From: Atriophallophorus winterbourni
Lineage: Eukaryota; Platyhelminthes; Trematoda; Plagiorchiida; Microphallidae
NCBI GenBank assembly: GCA_013407085.1
Contig: JACCGJ010001632.1
Span: forward strand, 1 to 64,000
Length of the DNA stretch: 64,000 nt
Reading direction: 5' to 3'
Positions 33,480 to 47,164 of the stretch are shown piece by piece. The notes beneath the pieces are model-generated. The model saw nothing but the letters and a program-made list of their open reading frames with translations, ran no database searches and was not told the DNA's origin. The position numbers and the translations under genes were made by a program. The first letter of the stretch is position 1. Every line of letters starts with the position of its first letter.

Positions 33480-34080
33480 CATTGGGCTCACAATCGATTG
33501 AACAACATGTTTGTCACCCCAATTATATCTAGATCTTCAGAACTCGCATATACATTCAATTTATACCATTTATTTATCAGACTCCTGGCTTTAAAGTATA
33601 ATAGGTTCACAGGTTCCAATCTATAAGAGCAAGTGTAGTGAATGTTACCGTTTTCACCGGATGCTTGTTTACATTCCACAACTCAAAAATCCATTATATG
33701 AAGACCGAATTCTCCAGATTAAGATCGTTGTCAATATTCCTGAATAGCCGCATTCATGCAGATTGTATCTTTAGGCTAAAAATCACGGAAGAAACCGTAC
33801 GTTATTCAGTTAAATCTTGATCGTTGCTCAGAACAGTCATTGCCTCGTCTTTAGATTTGAAGACAATATTTAGTGGTCTGTGAGAGGCATTTTATTCTTC
33901 CGATCTTCGTCTTGATCAAAATGCAGATACCACTGTTGCACCGGCTGCGCCAGGCACGAATAACTTTGATAACACGGTATGTAGTAACGTCCGGTCTTCC
34001 TCTTTGTGGCTTTCGGTCGATTTTTCATTGGTTTAGCCACGTTGAACAGGCAAGCGCATCTCGATCTCAGTGCCGTTGAA
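33480..34080 (-). mobile_element. LINE fragment: end of ORF1 and start of endonuclease
   Basis: The minus strand reads RPLNIVFKSKDEAMTVLSN (about 33840-33895), as in many LINE ORF1 proteins. Then comes NLLYFKARSLINKWYKLN (about 33545-33600), the usual start of a LINE endonuclease (LNxxSLxNKxxxL), followed by DIIGVTN. Stops interrupt it. Confidence 0.65.
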
Positions 34081-34492
34081 GAGCGTTCGGGTGGTGTTAA
34101 GCTCTTCTTTGGTCAACAAGATTTTCAATGCTCCTGTATCTAAATAGATATATCCTTCGAGACCACAGTTGAAAAACGTGGTTCGGGCGGACGAGGTAAC
34201 TTGAGATAGCCATCCAGTTTGGGGATGTCAGGGCACTTTGCTGGTGAAACCGTAGTATTTTTGTGGGGAAAATGCTGGTCAGCATCTTGAGAAGCTCAAA
34301 AACAGAGCTCGAATGTGGTTTGTAGTGACGGGATAAATAACTTGTTTTATTCTTGCAGCTGCTTAACAATTTTCTCAATCCAAGTGTGACTCTAACCATG
34401 ACAAATTTTGCATTGGATGGCATTTGCTTTTTCTGAAACAATCTCTTTGCATTTATTTATTTATTTAGTATTTATTTATTCATATTTTGCAG

Positions 34493-35142
34493 ACAGCATC
34501 TCTATACCATTGTTTCCCAGAGTAGTAGATGGAAAAGGCACTCATACAGTACGTGAGTTTCAAAATACTGAAAATTTAAGAAAGATCAAAAGAAATATTT
34601 ATGCACGGAGCACTAGGGTAACACAAACGACGCGCTTTCAAATTTAGAAGACAATGAAATCAAATAAATCAATAAATTGAAACTTAAAAAAATGTTTCAC
34701 ATAAGGTAAGTTTGAACATATTACATATATTCAGTCTCAGAAATGTTTTGTATAATGGAATGCACTCATCTGTTAAAAATATGCCTATAAACTTGCAGAG
34801 CGCTCTCTTCATCAAGACTCCGCATTTATAAAATTGCTAGCAAACAGCATGTCTGACATAAATTTCTCCGACATTAGAAACGTTACGAAATCCAATCCGT
34901 CAGCTCATTTTAAGGTTCATCTGAATCCATCGGATCCATCACAGAGGTCACAAAGAAATAAACCGCAAAAAACAAAGTGTCAGCTCTACAAACAGACAGA
35001 AATCCAACGAAACACTTCGCGAAAAACGAAGACACAACCTAAAGCAATGGTCCAACTTGTGTATGATGATTTGTTTCAAAGCCATGAGACCTTTAGCATT
35101 CACACGTTTGATTTGCTTCCGAAGCTCCCTAGATTTCAGTGA
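34493..35142 (+). CDS. Possible two-exon 3' end of an unrecognised gene
   Basis: Exon 34493-34548 (acceptor CATATTTTGCAG, donor ACA|GTACGT) and exon 34799-35142 (acceptor AAACTTGCAG, stop TGA) join in phase and give about 132 residues. The second exon is open throughout and encodes a basic, hydrophilic tail with MSDINFSDIRNVTKSNPS and MVQLVYDDLF. Phase agreement could occur by chance once in three. No family recognised and no upstream exon identified. Confidence 0.35.
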
Positions 35143-35649
35143 ACCAGGTTTACTAAAAATAACATAAAACTAAGAAGGATATTGAGACTGATCTTTCAAA
35201 TTGTTACTTGCTACATGAGTTTCTCGCGTACAAAAATAAATCTACGCTGACATATTTCGATGGGAAAGAAAAGCTACGAGCGCAATCTAATACTTTTAGG
35301 CGTTCCAGTGGCTACCAAACCGATTAAAAATATTGAACCTCATCACAAATACAAATGGTTGCTATCGGAATAACGATAACAGCGTTAAATTGTGTTGTTG
35401 TGAGTACCTTCAGGATGCCCCGGTCACCAAATTATAGAGGTGATTGACCACATGCTTTAAAAATATGTTTACTAACAAGTGCAATAACAGCCTTAGTCAG
35501 AAATACTTAGCGAATACAAAGAAGAACTATTCCCAGTGACATCAAGTTGACCACGTTAAACTCAGACTCAGAAACATAAGATGGATCAGATACTGAAGAA
35601 AAAGAAGATACTGAAGAAGAAAATTCAGAAAACCGATCAGAATGTCCCA

Positions 35650-37290
35650 ATTATCAAGCTCTTATTTAAATGGATGTGAGCTGGCAATTCTCAACGTGAT
35701 GAAGCTTAAGTGATACTGCTAGGGATCAGGTGGTAGGGTATCTGTTCATTACCACGATCGTCTTCACTGTGCAACTCTTTTTCATACACGGTTCAAGCTA
35801 GAGACAGCAAAGTAGTGTAGTTTGCGTCTGAAATTTGGAGATAACTGCCATATTGGTATAATTTACCACTCACGAACTCATCATGTTCCCATAAAGTATT
35901 ATTGCTATAAATATTTCAAAAAATCAGAGCGTATCTGAAATACTCATAATAGGTGATTTCAACCTTTCACAGCTCCACACCAAAAGATTGTATAAACAGT
36001 AATTATTCGAGTATACATTTTGCGAGATGATTAATATCCTTCCCTTGTAGAACCACGCTAATCGCTTATTTCGAGATAAAGACCTAGACCAATCATTGCT
36101 ACAAGATTTGATTCTTGCGTCCCAAGCAACAGCAATTGAATCATTTAAGTATCATAATCTCACGGGGATGATTAACCATCTCACGTTATTCTTCGAATTA
36201 GTGCCCAGCGCCAGGATGACAAATGATGACGCTAAACTCATCAGAACTGTTGATTAATTTAGCTATTGCAAAACACTCAATATGTTGGACGAGAGGAACC
36301 TCAATCTTACGAATCCAGAAACTCACTTTTGAGCCTTGTAAAATGCATAGCTATGAAAATACAAAAATGTTCAGCCTGTATTTCGAAAAGAAAAGGAAAA
36401 GCATTTTGCTCCACTATTTGGAGCCGCATTCAAAATTGGAATATTGCGAAATTTGCTATGAGATTCCCACAGCATTTCTCGAACAAATCTATCATGAAAA
36501 ATTGTTGAAAGTTTCAAAAAAGGGTGACGTCTCCAATTCGTGGAGCTAAATAACTTCAAAATTTCATGCTGATGGAACAGATAAAAAGACACTCTGAGAT
36601 ACTTTAAACGATCGAAAACAACGCGAATTTTTTGAACCATGAGATTTTCCTTCTAAGACAGCGGATAAATGGATAGATACTATCAGGGATACAGCTCATT
36701 ACTTAGCAACACAAGTTCTCAGTCGAAAGTTTGTGACTCTCCCAACAACTTTGCGGGGTCCAATTGAGGTCGAAAGCCTATGTGATTTCGGAATGAATCA
36801 AATGGTTGTACGTGTGAATCTACGCAAACTAAATGTTAAGAAATTTTCAGATGAAGGTGTAATAACGCCGGCTATTCTGTGGTCATGTGATTTTCAGCTA
36901 TTGCCATACTGTGGGATTTAGTTATACATACATTAAATAGAAAAATGGTTCAAGTTGACTGGAAAACCGAATTTATTGCATCGATCTATAAAGGTAACCG
37001 TCATTCGGATCCGAGTAATTACCGCCATGTGAAGCACATTTTAGCGGTTTCTGAAGTATTGGAACGCTTGCTGTGTGAACCTACAATCAGGCACCTCGAA
37101 TGCCGGTAAATAAGTTCTGAGATACAACGCGGAATTAGAAAATGTCACTCATTCTCGTTTAACTTGCTCAAGACTTTATAAGCTTGAACGGAAGCATTAG
37201 ACGAAAATGTTACGTACATGCCTGTTACATAGATATATCTAAAACATTCAATCAATTTAATCACGCCGTACTACTTAAATAATAATTACT
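35650..37290 (+). mobile_element. Degenerate LINE, endonuclease to reverse transcriptase
   Basis: Plus-strand pieces in order: GGRVSVHYHDRLHCATLFH (endonuclease, about 35725-35785), KFGDNCHIGIIYHS, then VDWKTEFIASIYKGNRHSDP followed by SNYRHVKHILAVSEVLERLL (36955-37075). That is the standard entry to the reverse-transcriptase palm. The element is full of stops. Confidence 0.75.
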
Positions 37291-37733
37291 TCATTCTGGG
37301 ATATCCGAGGCGCGTTAATCACTGATCAATAATTGAAAAATATGAGTTCAGACAAATTGTATTATGTACAATCGCGAATACGTTTCCAACGTCCAATTGC
37401 CGTGGAATTTTACGTTTAATAAAAATAAAGTTAAGTAGTATTTACAAATTACTTCAAGAGAATCAGTAAGCGATCTGTTATTATACAATAAAAATACTGG
37501 CATTGCGAGAAAGAAAATTCATTCAATTATGAACCGTCGTAATCAAATTTGTGAATATTTCAAAAGACTTAGAACTGATGAGTAGTCACAAAAATGAAGA
37601 ACGATTTATCCAACACGCGCGAAAAACAACAGTGCCCATCAGAAAAATCGGTGTTAGCTTGCACTGTATCCGATGGGAAGATCTGATATGGAGCTCAAAT
37701 CGTTTGGGCGACCACAACAGATATTTTGACATC

Positions 37734-38015
37734 TACACGACTGGTCGGACAGACATAGCAACTCAAATGTGTCGTTTCGAGAAAGATTCATTAACACTTA
37801 ATTTCGATCGGTCAAACAGTGGACGGTAGCCCAGGTCGTTAAGGCATGGGAAAACAATGGTGGTGATCGATGATTCAATCGCAAACGACGAATAGGATAT
37901 GCACTGCTAAAGACCTCCAATAAAGGAGAAACTCGACTCCAGTTCTCCATTATGGACCATTGTGATCAAATGTGCGAATTATTCAAATGATTTGATACTG
38001 ATGGTTAGTCACAAC
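37734..38015 (+). mobile_element. Dispersed repeat with tRNA-like boxes, copy 2
   Basis: Partner of 20031-20330. GTAGCCCAGGTCGTTAAGGC resembles an A box better than in copy 1. The B box is damaged (GATTCAATCGC). Confidence 0.5.
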
Positions 38016-38269
38016 ATTATTTTACAAAATATAATAGGAGAAGAACGTAAGGTTTAATAATGCATTATTCATCAGATTTATTTTATAGATTCAACAGATA
38101 AATTTTTAAGGAATTTCAGGTAACATATGTTTAGAGATTCCTTTGAATATTAGCAGCCTAAATTTATTAAGTAAAGTGGGATCACAGCAAGTTTGAGCAA
38201 CCCGCGACCTTAAGTAGCTGCAAGATGTTGGCGTCCCTGGAAATCTACTAACCTGTTATGGCGTCAATA

Positions 38270-38680
38270 CCCATTTCGAACGCAATAAAGTGCACGCGCT
38301 TGAGTCCTTAGGCAACTTATTTTAGAAGCTTACCACCCCTTTACTGAAGCAGTGATGCTTAAGATTCGGAAGACTATATTTAGTCGCAAGCTTCATTGTA
38401 TAACTTGAAGTAGACAGGATTATTGTTCGAAAAAGTTTTGCAAGCCTGTTCGCCTAAAACTTTTAGTATTTTGAATGTCAGTATCAAGTCGCTCCATGGA
38501 CACTGGCGCTAAAGCCAGAACAGACATTTAGACATAAGACATTAGCTTCAGGATTTTAATTAAACTCTCAACATCTGTGCTATCCAAATTTTGGATGCCG
38601 CCTGGGTGTAATATGTCTTTCTAAAAGAAAGGACTTCAAAGTTGCACGCAGCATTCTTAATAGTGCGTGAAAATCAACTT
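38270..38680 (-). mobile_element. LINE C-terminal fragment
   Basis: The minus strand reads WSDLILTFKILKV near 38450-38490, matching the xRGDLIxTFKIL block seen in the other LINE tails here. Upstream LINE-like text (LLRMLRATLKS) lies at about 38630-38670. Confidence 0.5.
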
Positions 38681-41600
38681 ATATAATGACATACATAACT
38701 CCGGCGTTCTACATCTTACGACACAGACTTTAGTTCAGTTAACTTCAGATTAGTTATTACACTGCACTTCAGTTTGCACGAGACTATAATTGACTGAGGA
38801 ACCAAATAAACGTAAACATGTTTCCAGTGTAATTCTTCAGTGGAGCGCCCACCACTGTAAATCTTTTAATAATCTCTTTTTGTCAATGGTGGAAAGATAA
38901 ATACCTCCACTCTATTTATGAGAGTTCAGCTGAAGTATAGTAAAAGGAAAACGGTAATATACCTGAGGAAACCTTCCTAATTTTGCTAGCATTTATTTTT
39001 TCTAAAAAAGGCAGACTTATATTAAAGCGGTCTACTTATTCTTCAATACTAATCAACGGTGCGCTCAGAAAACAGATTAACTAATTTGCAGTCCAGAAAA
39101 TGCATATAAATTGGGACGAAACTGCAGGATATAAGTTTTTATACAAGTCTTTCCAAGCTACTTAACAATGATGCTTACATGGATCTTCTTGAGTCCAAAT
39201 GACGTGGCTGCTTAGGATTTCATGTTAATGAACGAGATTGTCAATTTTGAGTCATTGGTTTTAGATTTCATTTAACCAAACGCTACTTAAACAGTTTACG
39301 TTCATAAAGATCTTGAAAAAGGCACCCATCAATAGAGGCGGTCAAGGAAGAATACGGTTTTCTTTGCTGACTCAAAACATGCGGGGTGTTAGACGTTTAA
39401 ATTTTTATTTCAAACAATATCCTTCTGTGACGTAAGGCACTATGCTTAGGCACACCATGATGGATGCAGCTGAGAAAATCCCTTGTAGATGAAATTGAAT
39501 ACATCTAGTTTCCAGTACAAGGCAACGCTTGTCGATGTACCAGGTAGATATTTACGAAGTGTTTGGTCTGAGAATGTGCTATATCCCTGAAATAAAACTC
39601 GGAAAGAGTGTTTACCTCATTTATTTTGTATGCTTTATACGTGTGCTTATATGATGAAAGCACTGGTGAATTTCGCTTCTAAAGCTAATCCAGTTTGGCC
39701 GTTGGTCAAAGCATCAGAGAGGTGCACATTTTGCTATGCTGCATTAAATTTAGAAGCCTTTTGAGTTGCTGAGACGAACTAAATACTAAGCCAACGTCCA
39801 TCGGGGATACGCAGTGAGTTAGATTAACCACTTAGTTCTTATTTCATTGATGATAAGCTGATCAGCGCCATCTTAATTGGAGATATTTTTCGTGCCATTG
39901 CGTTTTTGGACTTATTTCATTTCAGTATGTACATAATTGTAAGTGGTCAATAGGCAGATCAAGCTTTAATATTTTTTCTCCGTGAAATCTTTATCAAAAT
40001 GCTTACCACCGGCAAATTTGGTTCTCTTCATCCTTTGATATTGACGTTTGGGAAATGGTGACGATAAATGGAGAGTTAACGAATCGTTCCTTCGGGTAAC
40101 AGGTTTTTATAGCTGGGACAGAAAAGTAAGGAAAGTTTTCTTTTAAAATTAAAATTCTCAAGTAAAGCACTGGGTTTTTTATGTATAAAAGTATACGAAC
40201 AGTCATTTTTAGTCCACTCGAACGTTGACACACTCAGTATTTTGACAATGAACTAGCGACTGTTGCAAACTTCGAGATAAACTTAGCACAATAATGTTCC
40301 ACTCTGATCACATACCAGAGATCACTAATGAGTTCATTTCCACTCGCTGTATGACAGAAAGGTGGACTTTATGTAGTCCATTTGAAGAAACACGGCAGTT
40401 AAGGCGGTCAATTTTATCAACAGACATGATACACATATCTGGAGTTAATTCCCTATCATAATATTCGAAACGATATAGCGAAGTGAACAGGCTTTGAATA
40501 TGAAAGGAATTATTGAGTGCACGGAAAATTACGTCGTCTGAATGACCTATAATACTTTATAAAACCACCAGCAAGATTTTTCTCTACATTTTAATTTATA
40601 TCAGGTGTAACAGGTAATACAAACGCAGAAGCTAATTACTATATAATGCAAATGGCGCGTTCATGGTTGAAGATTGACTTAATGATTCGTCAAGTGCTAG
40701 GCATCGTTCAGGTGAATTTCCGAGAAAACACGTGAAACATTTTAACTAGATAGGAATTCCAAGGGCTTCCAGCTTTACAAGTTCGCTTCATTAATCAAGG
40801 GTCCAGTTTCAAATTGAATTCACCAAAAACCTGTGGAGTTTGACTATCTGATTTTATAGGTTTAAGAAGAAGAAGAAGAAGAAAAATGGTTTTATTCGAG
40901 TACACGGATTCTCAGCGATACAATTAATTCGACAACACGTAATAAAATGTACATTTAAAAAAATACATGTCAAATAAAGATGATCCCACTTCAGTTATTA
41001 TACTGTCAGTTTCTTCCTCAAATCGAGAATAACTTTTGTATGATCAACCAAATATCGAGCCAGGTAAGGGATGAAAGAATTTTTGAATTTCTCAGTTCTT
41101 GCATACGGGACGATATGTTGACTACGCGTGGCTGGGAACGATCTGCAAGCCATAAGGACCTCATGCAGTGGGTGTGCATTATCAGACGATATGACTTTGA
41201 CCAATCTGTCACATTCACGAAAGTGGCGAAAGTGTCACTAATAACGTGGCGAGCGCGAAGACAAGAATTCCACACACAAAAAGAGTAAATTACATTTTGA
41301 ATCATATAAAATCAAGCAACGTTCCATAAATGTATGATCACTGCTAATTTTTTATTGAAGAGCTTCCATCATCATCCAACGCTAAATCGATGCACAAGGA
41401 CGAATCAGGTCTTTGACTGCATGGATGTCAAATTTTAATCACCTAGGTGTAGTAAAGAAATAAGAAAATCAATATCGAGTGATTTCACCGTCTTTAAACA
41501 TGAAAATATTTGGACCAGCTTTTACCACGATGTATGAATACACAACTCGTTCTATGTAATCGGCCCTGACTGAAAAAATCCAAACATGGAAAGAGGATGT

Positions 41601-44600
41601 CCGGTAACACCGTGAATCGAAACATCAGTTGCAAAAGTTTACAAGTCATTATATGACACTCGAGATGTTACACTCCACGTTTGAAGTATAAGTTATACTG
41701 TTGAACTCAATAACTAAATATATGTTTCTAAATACGAGAAACCTTGGATAATAAGGCTGATAGAGATAACCAAATCATGTGGTTCAGTGCAATATTCACT
41801 TCTGGATGGATATCATCGATAAAACAGGTCTTAGAACTTAGGCAAACTTACTGAATGGGTTCAAGTTTACCAAATTTATGGAATTTAGCATTGCGACTTT
41901 GATAAGTCAAATGCGAATTAAACTGACCCAGAGATGCACATATTTCAATCTTCCGCATGTTATATTAAAATTGTGATTGTTTTACTTGCGGATTTAGGTA
42001 TGGTCTTAAAAGCAATTTGTCGCAGTGATCAATCGCTTCACTCACATTGAGGCTCGGAAATTTCAAACAAAACACATTCAATGTTCGAATTACTTCAAGG
42101 ATTCGTTCCTTCTCGGATATCCTCCAAGTTTTTACCTAGATTTTATTAATTGTATCACCCACCATCAATATTTTTATAGAGATAAGCACATGAGATCAGC
42201 TAATAAGTGGTCTCACAACTGGTCCTTCATCTTATTCTCAAAAGGACGGCATGAAACTTGGTTTTGCTGTCGAAGAATAAATTTACGATTACTATGGTTT
42301 GTACGACGTTGGCAATCGATTGGAATATGTTTGGGACCGATCGTGTATTCATAATGCAAAGAAAATTACTCTAACCGATTCCACTCAAATTTATTTGCAT
42401 TGCGACGTTGTATTGTATAGTACCGAGCTCGTTCAGGAATTTTGAAATAACTTGGCGTGAGTCAATTAAAATTGCTTCAAATTATTCGAAAAACATCATA
42501 GCTGGCGAGATGAAGGATGATACAGACTTTTGAAGAACATATGCAGGTTCTCCGACTGAAGTGAGAAAGCGAGCAGTGATAGTTAAATCATTCATTTCAC
42601 CATTGGATGTACACCAATGTTCAAGCCGTTGGAGATTTTTGGGGTACGATATGGCTTACGGCGACTTCAATTGTGAGGTATTTTATGGTATGAAACTTAA
42701 TGAAACTACCAACCAGAGAACAGCCACAAGAAGCAACCACGCGCAGTATTGAAACCACGCGGTACTGAATTATACATAAATCAAACAGCGCGGATATGAA
42801 CAAAAGAAGTATTAACTTTCGGTGAAACCATCATCACACCAGACGTGCCTATCTGGTGACTACTATTGATAACCCAAATTAATATTTTTTCACTTAATAA
42901 TTTCCTCAGATTGTTTTGAGAATTATAAGATAATTATATTTGTTCAACATCGATTAAAAGTGTCTAACCAAATGTTTTCTTTTGTTTTTCATGGATTTAA
43001 CATGATCTAAATCTCTCAGCTTCGTTAATGTGCAACTCAGAATCTCCAAAAAATATGTAAGTATTAAATCGTTTTTGTATTTAACGTTATTGTGAAATTC
43101 GAAGATATGATGAAGTACACATTACCATTTCTAACACACAAGAATATAGTCCAGTGACGTTGAATATTTACTCAAGTACATTTATGTTTCTCGGCTGTTT
43201 ATATAAACGAGTGCTGTATTCTTCGGTGCCAATGTAAAAGTGTGTGAAACATCCATTTACGTCACATAAAATGACGGTTGTGACATTCAATTAAGAACGA
43301 TATTCTGTTTGTTTATCACTGGTTTGTAACTACCGGCAGTTGTCAAGGCCAGGCTGTTTTTAAATTTCAGTGCAGCAGATTACTAGTATCAAGACTAACC
43401 ATCTAAATTGAAGTAAATATATATTCTGTCATATAATGTGTACGTATATGTGCTAAGCCAAATATATCTGTTGAGATTTTTCGTCAATTCGAAGTACAAA
43501 AGACGGCTGTGCGATGAAGTCAAAGCACATAAAGTTCAAAATGTTGGGTTAGTCGAAGTTTTGTATTATTATTATAAACACAAATCCTTTCTCGAATGTC
43601 TCACATTTCTATGTTTTTATGGTTATGTTTTAATGGGAGCGTTAGTTTGAAGATATTATATGAAGTTTGCACGCTGGTTTAACAGAAACCAAATTGGAGA
43701 AAGCGAAACCTTTAATTCACCATTATCGGCAAGTACTTTGCTAAACTAACAGACAAAATCGAATTCGTAACGAAAAGCAAAATCACCAATGGCGATATAT
43801 TTTGCAACCATACGGGATTGTTTTGATCTATGTAGCTATATTAATACCTCATCATACGTTTCAGTAGATTACAGAAACGATATTTAAGAAAATAACTTAA
43901 ATTGCAATTGCTGGTGTCCACCGCTTACATTAAGTATTTATCTCAAGCTTCCGGATGCTATGCGGAATACCACCTCCGGTAAAGCACAAGAGCAGGAAGC
44001 ATAGAAAAGACCAACGACGACAATCACTAACTTGTAATAATTCGGGTTTCGGAAGGATTGCATTAGAAAAGTTCTAGCAACACAAATTTCGAAAACAGGA
44101 ACAAATTGAATAGTCCGTCGCTATGCAACGATATGCAATACGTCATGGTCGATCAACCAATCCCTGTGTGGTGAGGATTCTTAGTGAACAGGCTGGCAGG
44201 AAATAGCTTGACAAATCATCTCGGGTACAAACCGGAGCAGACATGATTCAGATCAGTGTTGTGGTTACGTAAATTGACTATACATGATAAGCATGTGTTT
44301 TTTTCTTTGTCGTGGAATAGGCACGATCGACTTATTGGCTTTCTCTCGAGCTGTGGGATTCGTGGGAGAAAGCTATGAGCGTTGGACTTGGTGAACAACG
44401 AGAAATGCAAGGTTTGAGATGGTTAATTTAGGATCAAATGACCTGCAGCCTGTGCGAGCCGCTTAATAGAGCAATTAGGCCTTCATTGACCTGACGTAAT
44501 CGCACCCGGCTTTGGCCCTCAATAGTATGATTGAATCTCATATAGATGTGACGGGTGATTTGACCGTGGAGCAAATATTTCCGGTTCGCATTGTCACAAC

Positions 44601-44700
44601 AATGAGTTGAAGTTATAATTAGTGAGTGCGTGATGCCCTGAGCTCAAAATTTGTGATTGGTTCCTAAGGCATACTTTGTTGGCTACAAAATGCGTTTTAA
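38681..44700. other. No supported gene
   Basis: Six kilobases with only short frames. 40980-41288 (102 codons, plus, with an equally long antisense frame) and 42025-42354 (plus) have no motif. About 42290-42400 shares blocks with the palindrome at 6212-6380 (GATTGGAATATGTTTGGGAC, CTCTAACCGATT), so it is a dispersed repeat. A (GAA)n run lies at 40864-40884. Confidence 0.5.
40864..40884. repeat. (GAA)n microsatellite
   Basis: Uninterrupted AAG/GAA trinucleotide run of about seven units. Confidence 0.9.
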
Positions 44701-44769
44701 TCGGCAGATGTTGCACAATTAGTCGATCTAATTAAAACACAGGCAATAATTTATAAGATCATTTGCTAG

Positions 44770-45130
44770 ATATTGTCTTATCTCAGGGATAGATTTGAAA
44801 AGCATTTAGTGCAAAGACAGATATATTTATCGCTTTCAAATGTGTATGGTGTGCTCCTAGAAACTATTCTTTCTCCGTTCTTTTTCAATTTCGAATACGC
44901 CGCTGATGCAGCCTTGGGGATCGCTGTCCTTAGGAGAAAACACTTTAAATGGTTCTTTCAATGCATTACACGAAATAACAATCAATCACAAGGAAAATGT
45001 TCGTTTTTTCATTCGAACAATGTGTAGAAATATCTTCAGACATATTCGCGGAGAATGCTGTGACGCTTTCTTCATTCAAGAATATAGTCAACAGAGCTCA
45101 GTAGAAAGAAAATTATCAGAAAGTTATGTG
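44770..45130 (+). mobile_element. Probable LINE reverse-transcriptase scrap
   Basis: SYLRDRFEKHLVQRQIYLSL followed by ILSPFFFNFEYAADA aligns in order with the LxDRxxxVxVN ... LGPLLFxxYxND ... ADD region of LINEs, heavily altered. Confidence 0.4.
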
Positions 45131-45134
45131 TAAC

Positions 45135-46048
45135 AATTTTTGATAACTTGGACCACACTCCTCAAATTGTTTCAAAAGTAATAAAGTAAATATGAGCTTG
45201 TTTCTTGCGTCGTTCTCCGTTTCATATGCATTTATATTCAGCTAGTATAAATTGCTGTGAAAAATTACATTACATTGAGTATTGCAATAAATCATTTTAC
45301 ACCTTTCTTTGACTCAAAGTAACGAGAGATTGTCAACGTTATAAAATAACTAATCAGGTTTATCGATTCTTAAAAAATTTCCTACATGTTAAATTACTTG
45401 TCAACCAATATTCATTTTATCAGAATAAAATATAATTTCTCCACAATATTCTTATGATCATATTTAGAAGGACATGTAGAGTAATACTATATTAAGCATG
45501 CAATATATGACAGTATACTATACATACCATATTACCAAGTTTATATAATTTTAGGTTTTATCATTCAACCGGCAAAAGGTAGCATCTGAGAATGAACGAA
45601 CGATTTCGAATGAGTTGATCCTCACATTTCCAGAGGAAGTGAACTTCACCGGATTCAGGAGGGATCCGAACAAGTCCTGCATTAAGCTAAAAACAGCAAC
45701 AATGCAGACGCTTGACAAACGGCGCTGATTGACCGCCTACTCTAAAGCAAACTGAACGTTTTAAGGAAAAGTTTTACACGCAACGCAATAATAATTTCTA
45801 TGCAAATCTGTGAGAGAAATGTAACTTAAAATGCGAATCCGTGATCGCCAGCGATCGAACTGGGGCCGTGTGGATAACTTTTCATGAAGATTTGATTTAC
45901 AAGCGAAAAATTTCCAATACAAAATAACCTAGCAAAAATTACAGGTAACTTCAAATTTCTCTCCTCGAAATTAGATCTTGGTTTACGAAGTCAGTTTTTC
46001 ACAATCATTTTTAATTTTTCACTTTAGTCCAGTATTCTTCGTCAACCG
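45135..46048. other. No feature seen
   Basis: AT-rich sequence up to the assembly gap; no open frame or repeat recognised. Confidence 0.5.
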
Positions 46049-47048
46049 NNNNNNNNNNNNNNNNNNNNNNNNNNNNNNNNNNNNNNNNNNNNNNNNNNNN
46101 NNNNNNNNNNNNNNNNNNNNNNNNNNNNNNNNNNNNNNNNNNNNNNNNNNNNNNNNNNNNNNNNNNNNNNNNNNNNNNNNNNNNNNNNNNNNNNNNNNNN
46201 NNNNNNNNNNNNNNNNNNNNNNNNNNNNNNNNNNNNNNNNNNNNNNNNNNNNNNNNNNNNNNNNNNNNNNNNNNNNNNNNNNNNNNNNNNNNNNNNNNNN
46301 NNNNNNNNNNNNNNNNNNNNNNNNNNNNNNNNNNNNNNNNNNNNNNNNNNNNNNNNNNNNNNNNNNNNNNNNNNNNNNNNNNNNNNNNNNNNNNNNNNNN
46401 NNNNNNNNNNNNNNNNNNNNNNNNNNNNNNNNNNNNNNNNNNNNNNNNNNNNNNNNNNNNNNNNNNNNNNNNNNNNNNNNNNNNNNNNNNNNNNNNNNNN
46501 NNNNNNNNNNNNNNNNNNNNNNNNNNNNNNNNNNNNNNNNNNNNNNNNNNNNNNNNNNNNNNNNNNNNNNNNNNNNNNNNNNNNNNNNNNNNNNNNNNNN
46601 NNNNNNNNNNNNNNNNNNNNNNNNNNNNNNNNNNNNNNNNNNNNNNNNNNNNNNNNNNNNNNNNNNNNNNNNNNNNNNNNNNNNNNNNNNNNNNNNNNNN
46701 NNNNNNNNNNNNNNNNNNNNNNNNNNNNNNNNNNNNNNNNNNNNNNNNNNNNNNNNNNNNNNNNNNNNNNNNNNNNNNNNNNNNNNNNNNNNNNNNNNNN
46801 NNNNNNNNNNNNNNNNNNNNNNNNNNNNNNNNNNNNNNNNNNNNNNNNNNNNNNNNNNNNNNNNNNNNNNNNNNNNNNNNNNNNNNNNNNNNNNNNNNNN
46901 NNNNNNNNNNNNNNNNNNNNNNNNNNNNNNNNNNNNNNNNNNNNNNNNNNNNNNNNNNNNNNNNNNNNNNNNNNNNNNNNNNNNNNNNNNNNNNNNNNNN
47001 NNNNNNNNNNNNNNNNNNNNNNNNNNNNNNNNNNNNNNNNNNNNNNNN
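46049..47048. other. Assembly gap, exactly 1,000 N
   Basis: A run of 1,000 N. The round number suggests a scaffold join of nominal length. The long frames spanning it are artefacts of translating N. Confidence 0.99.
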
Positions 47049-47164
47049 CTAGGGTGAATAAAGCAAATAGCTGTACAATACAATATGATATATGTATGAA
47101 AGTTAAACAAATCGTAACTTCAATGTTTGCGTCCATTTGCTTCAAAGGAGAAGCAAAATTACTC

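Noticed and set aside
40980..41305. 102- and 95-codon frames on opposite strands
   Set aside because: They are mutually antisense with no recognisable domain; a CAG|GTAAGG donor inside is not enough to call an exon.
45978..47145. Long open frames of 359-367 codons on both strands
   Set aside because: They consist almost wholly of translated N in the 1,000-base assembly gap.
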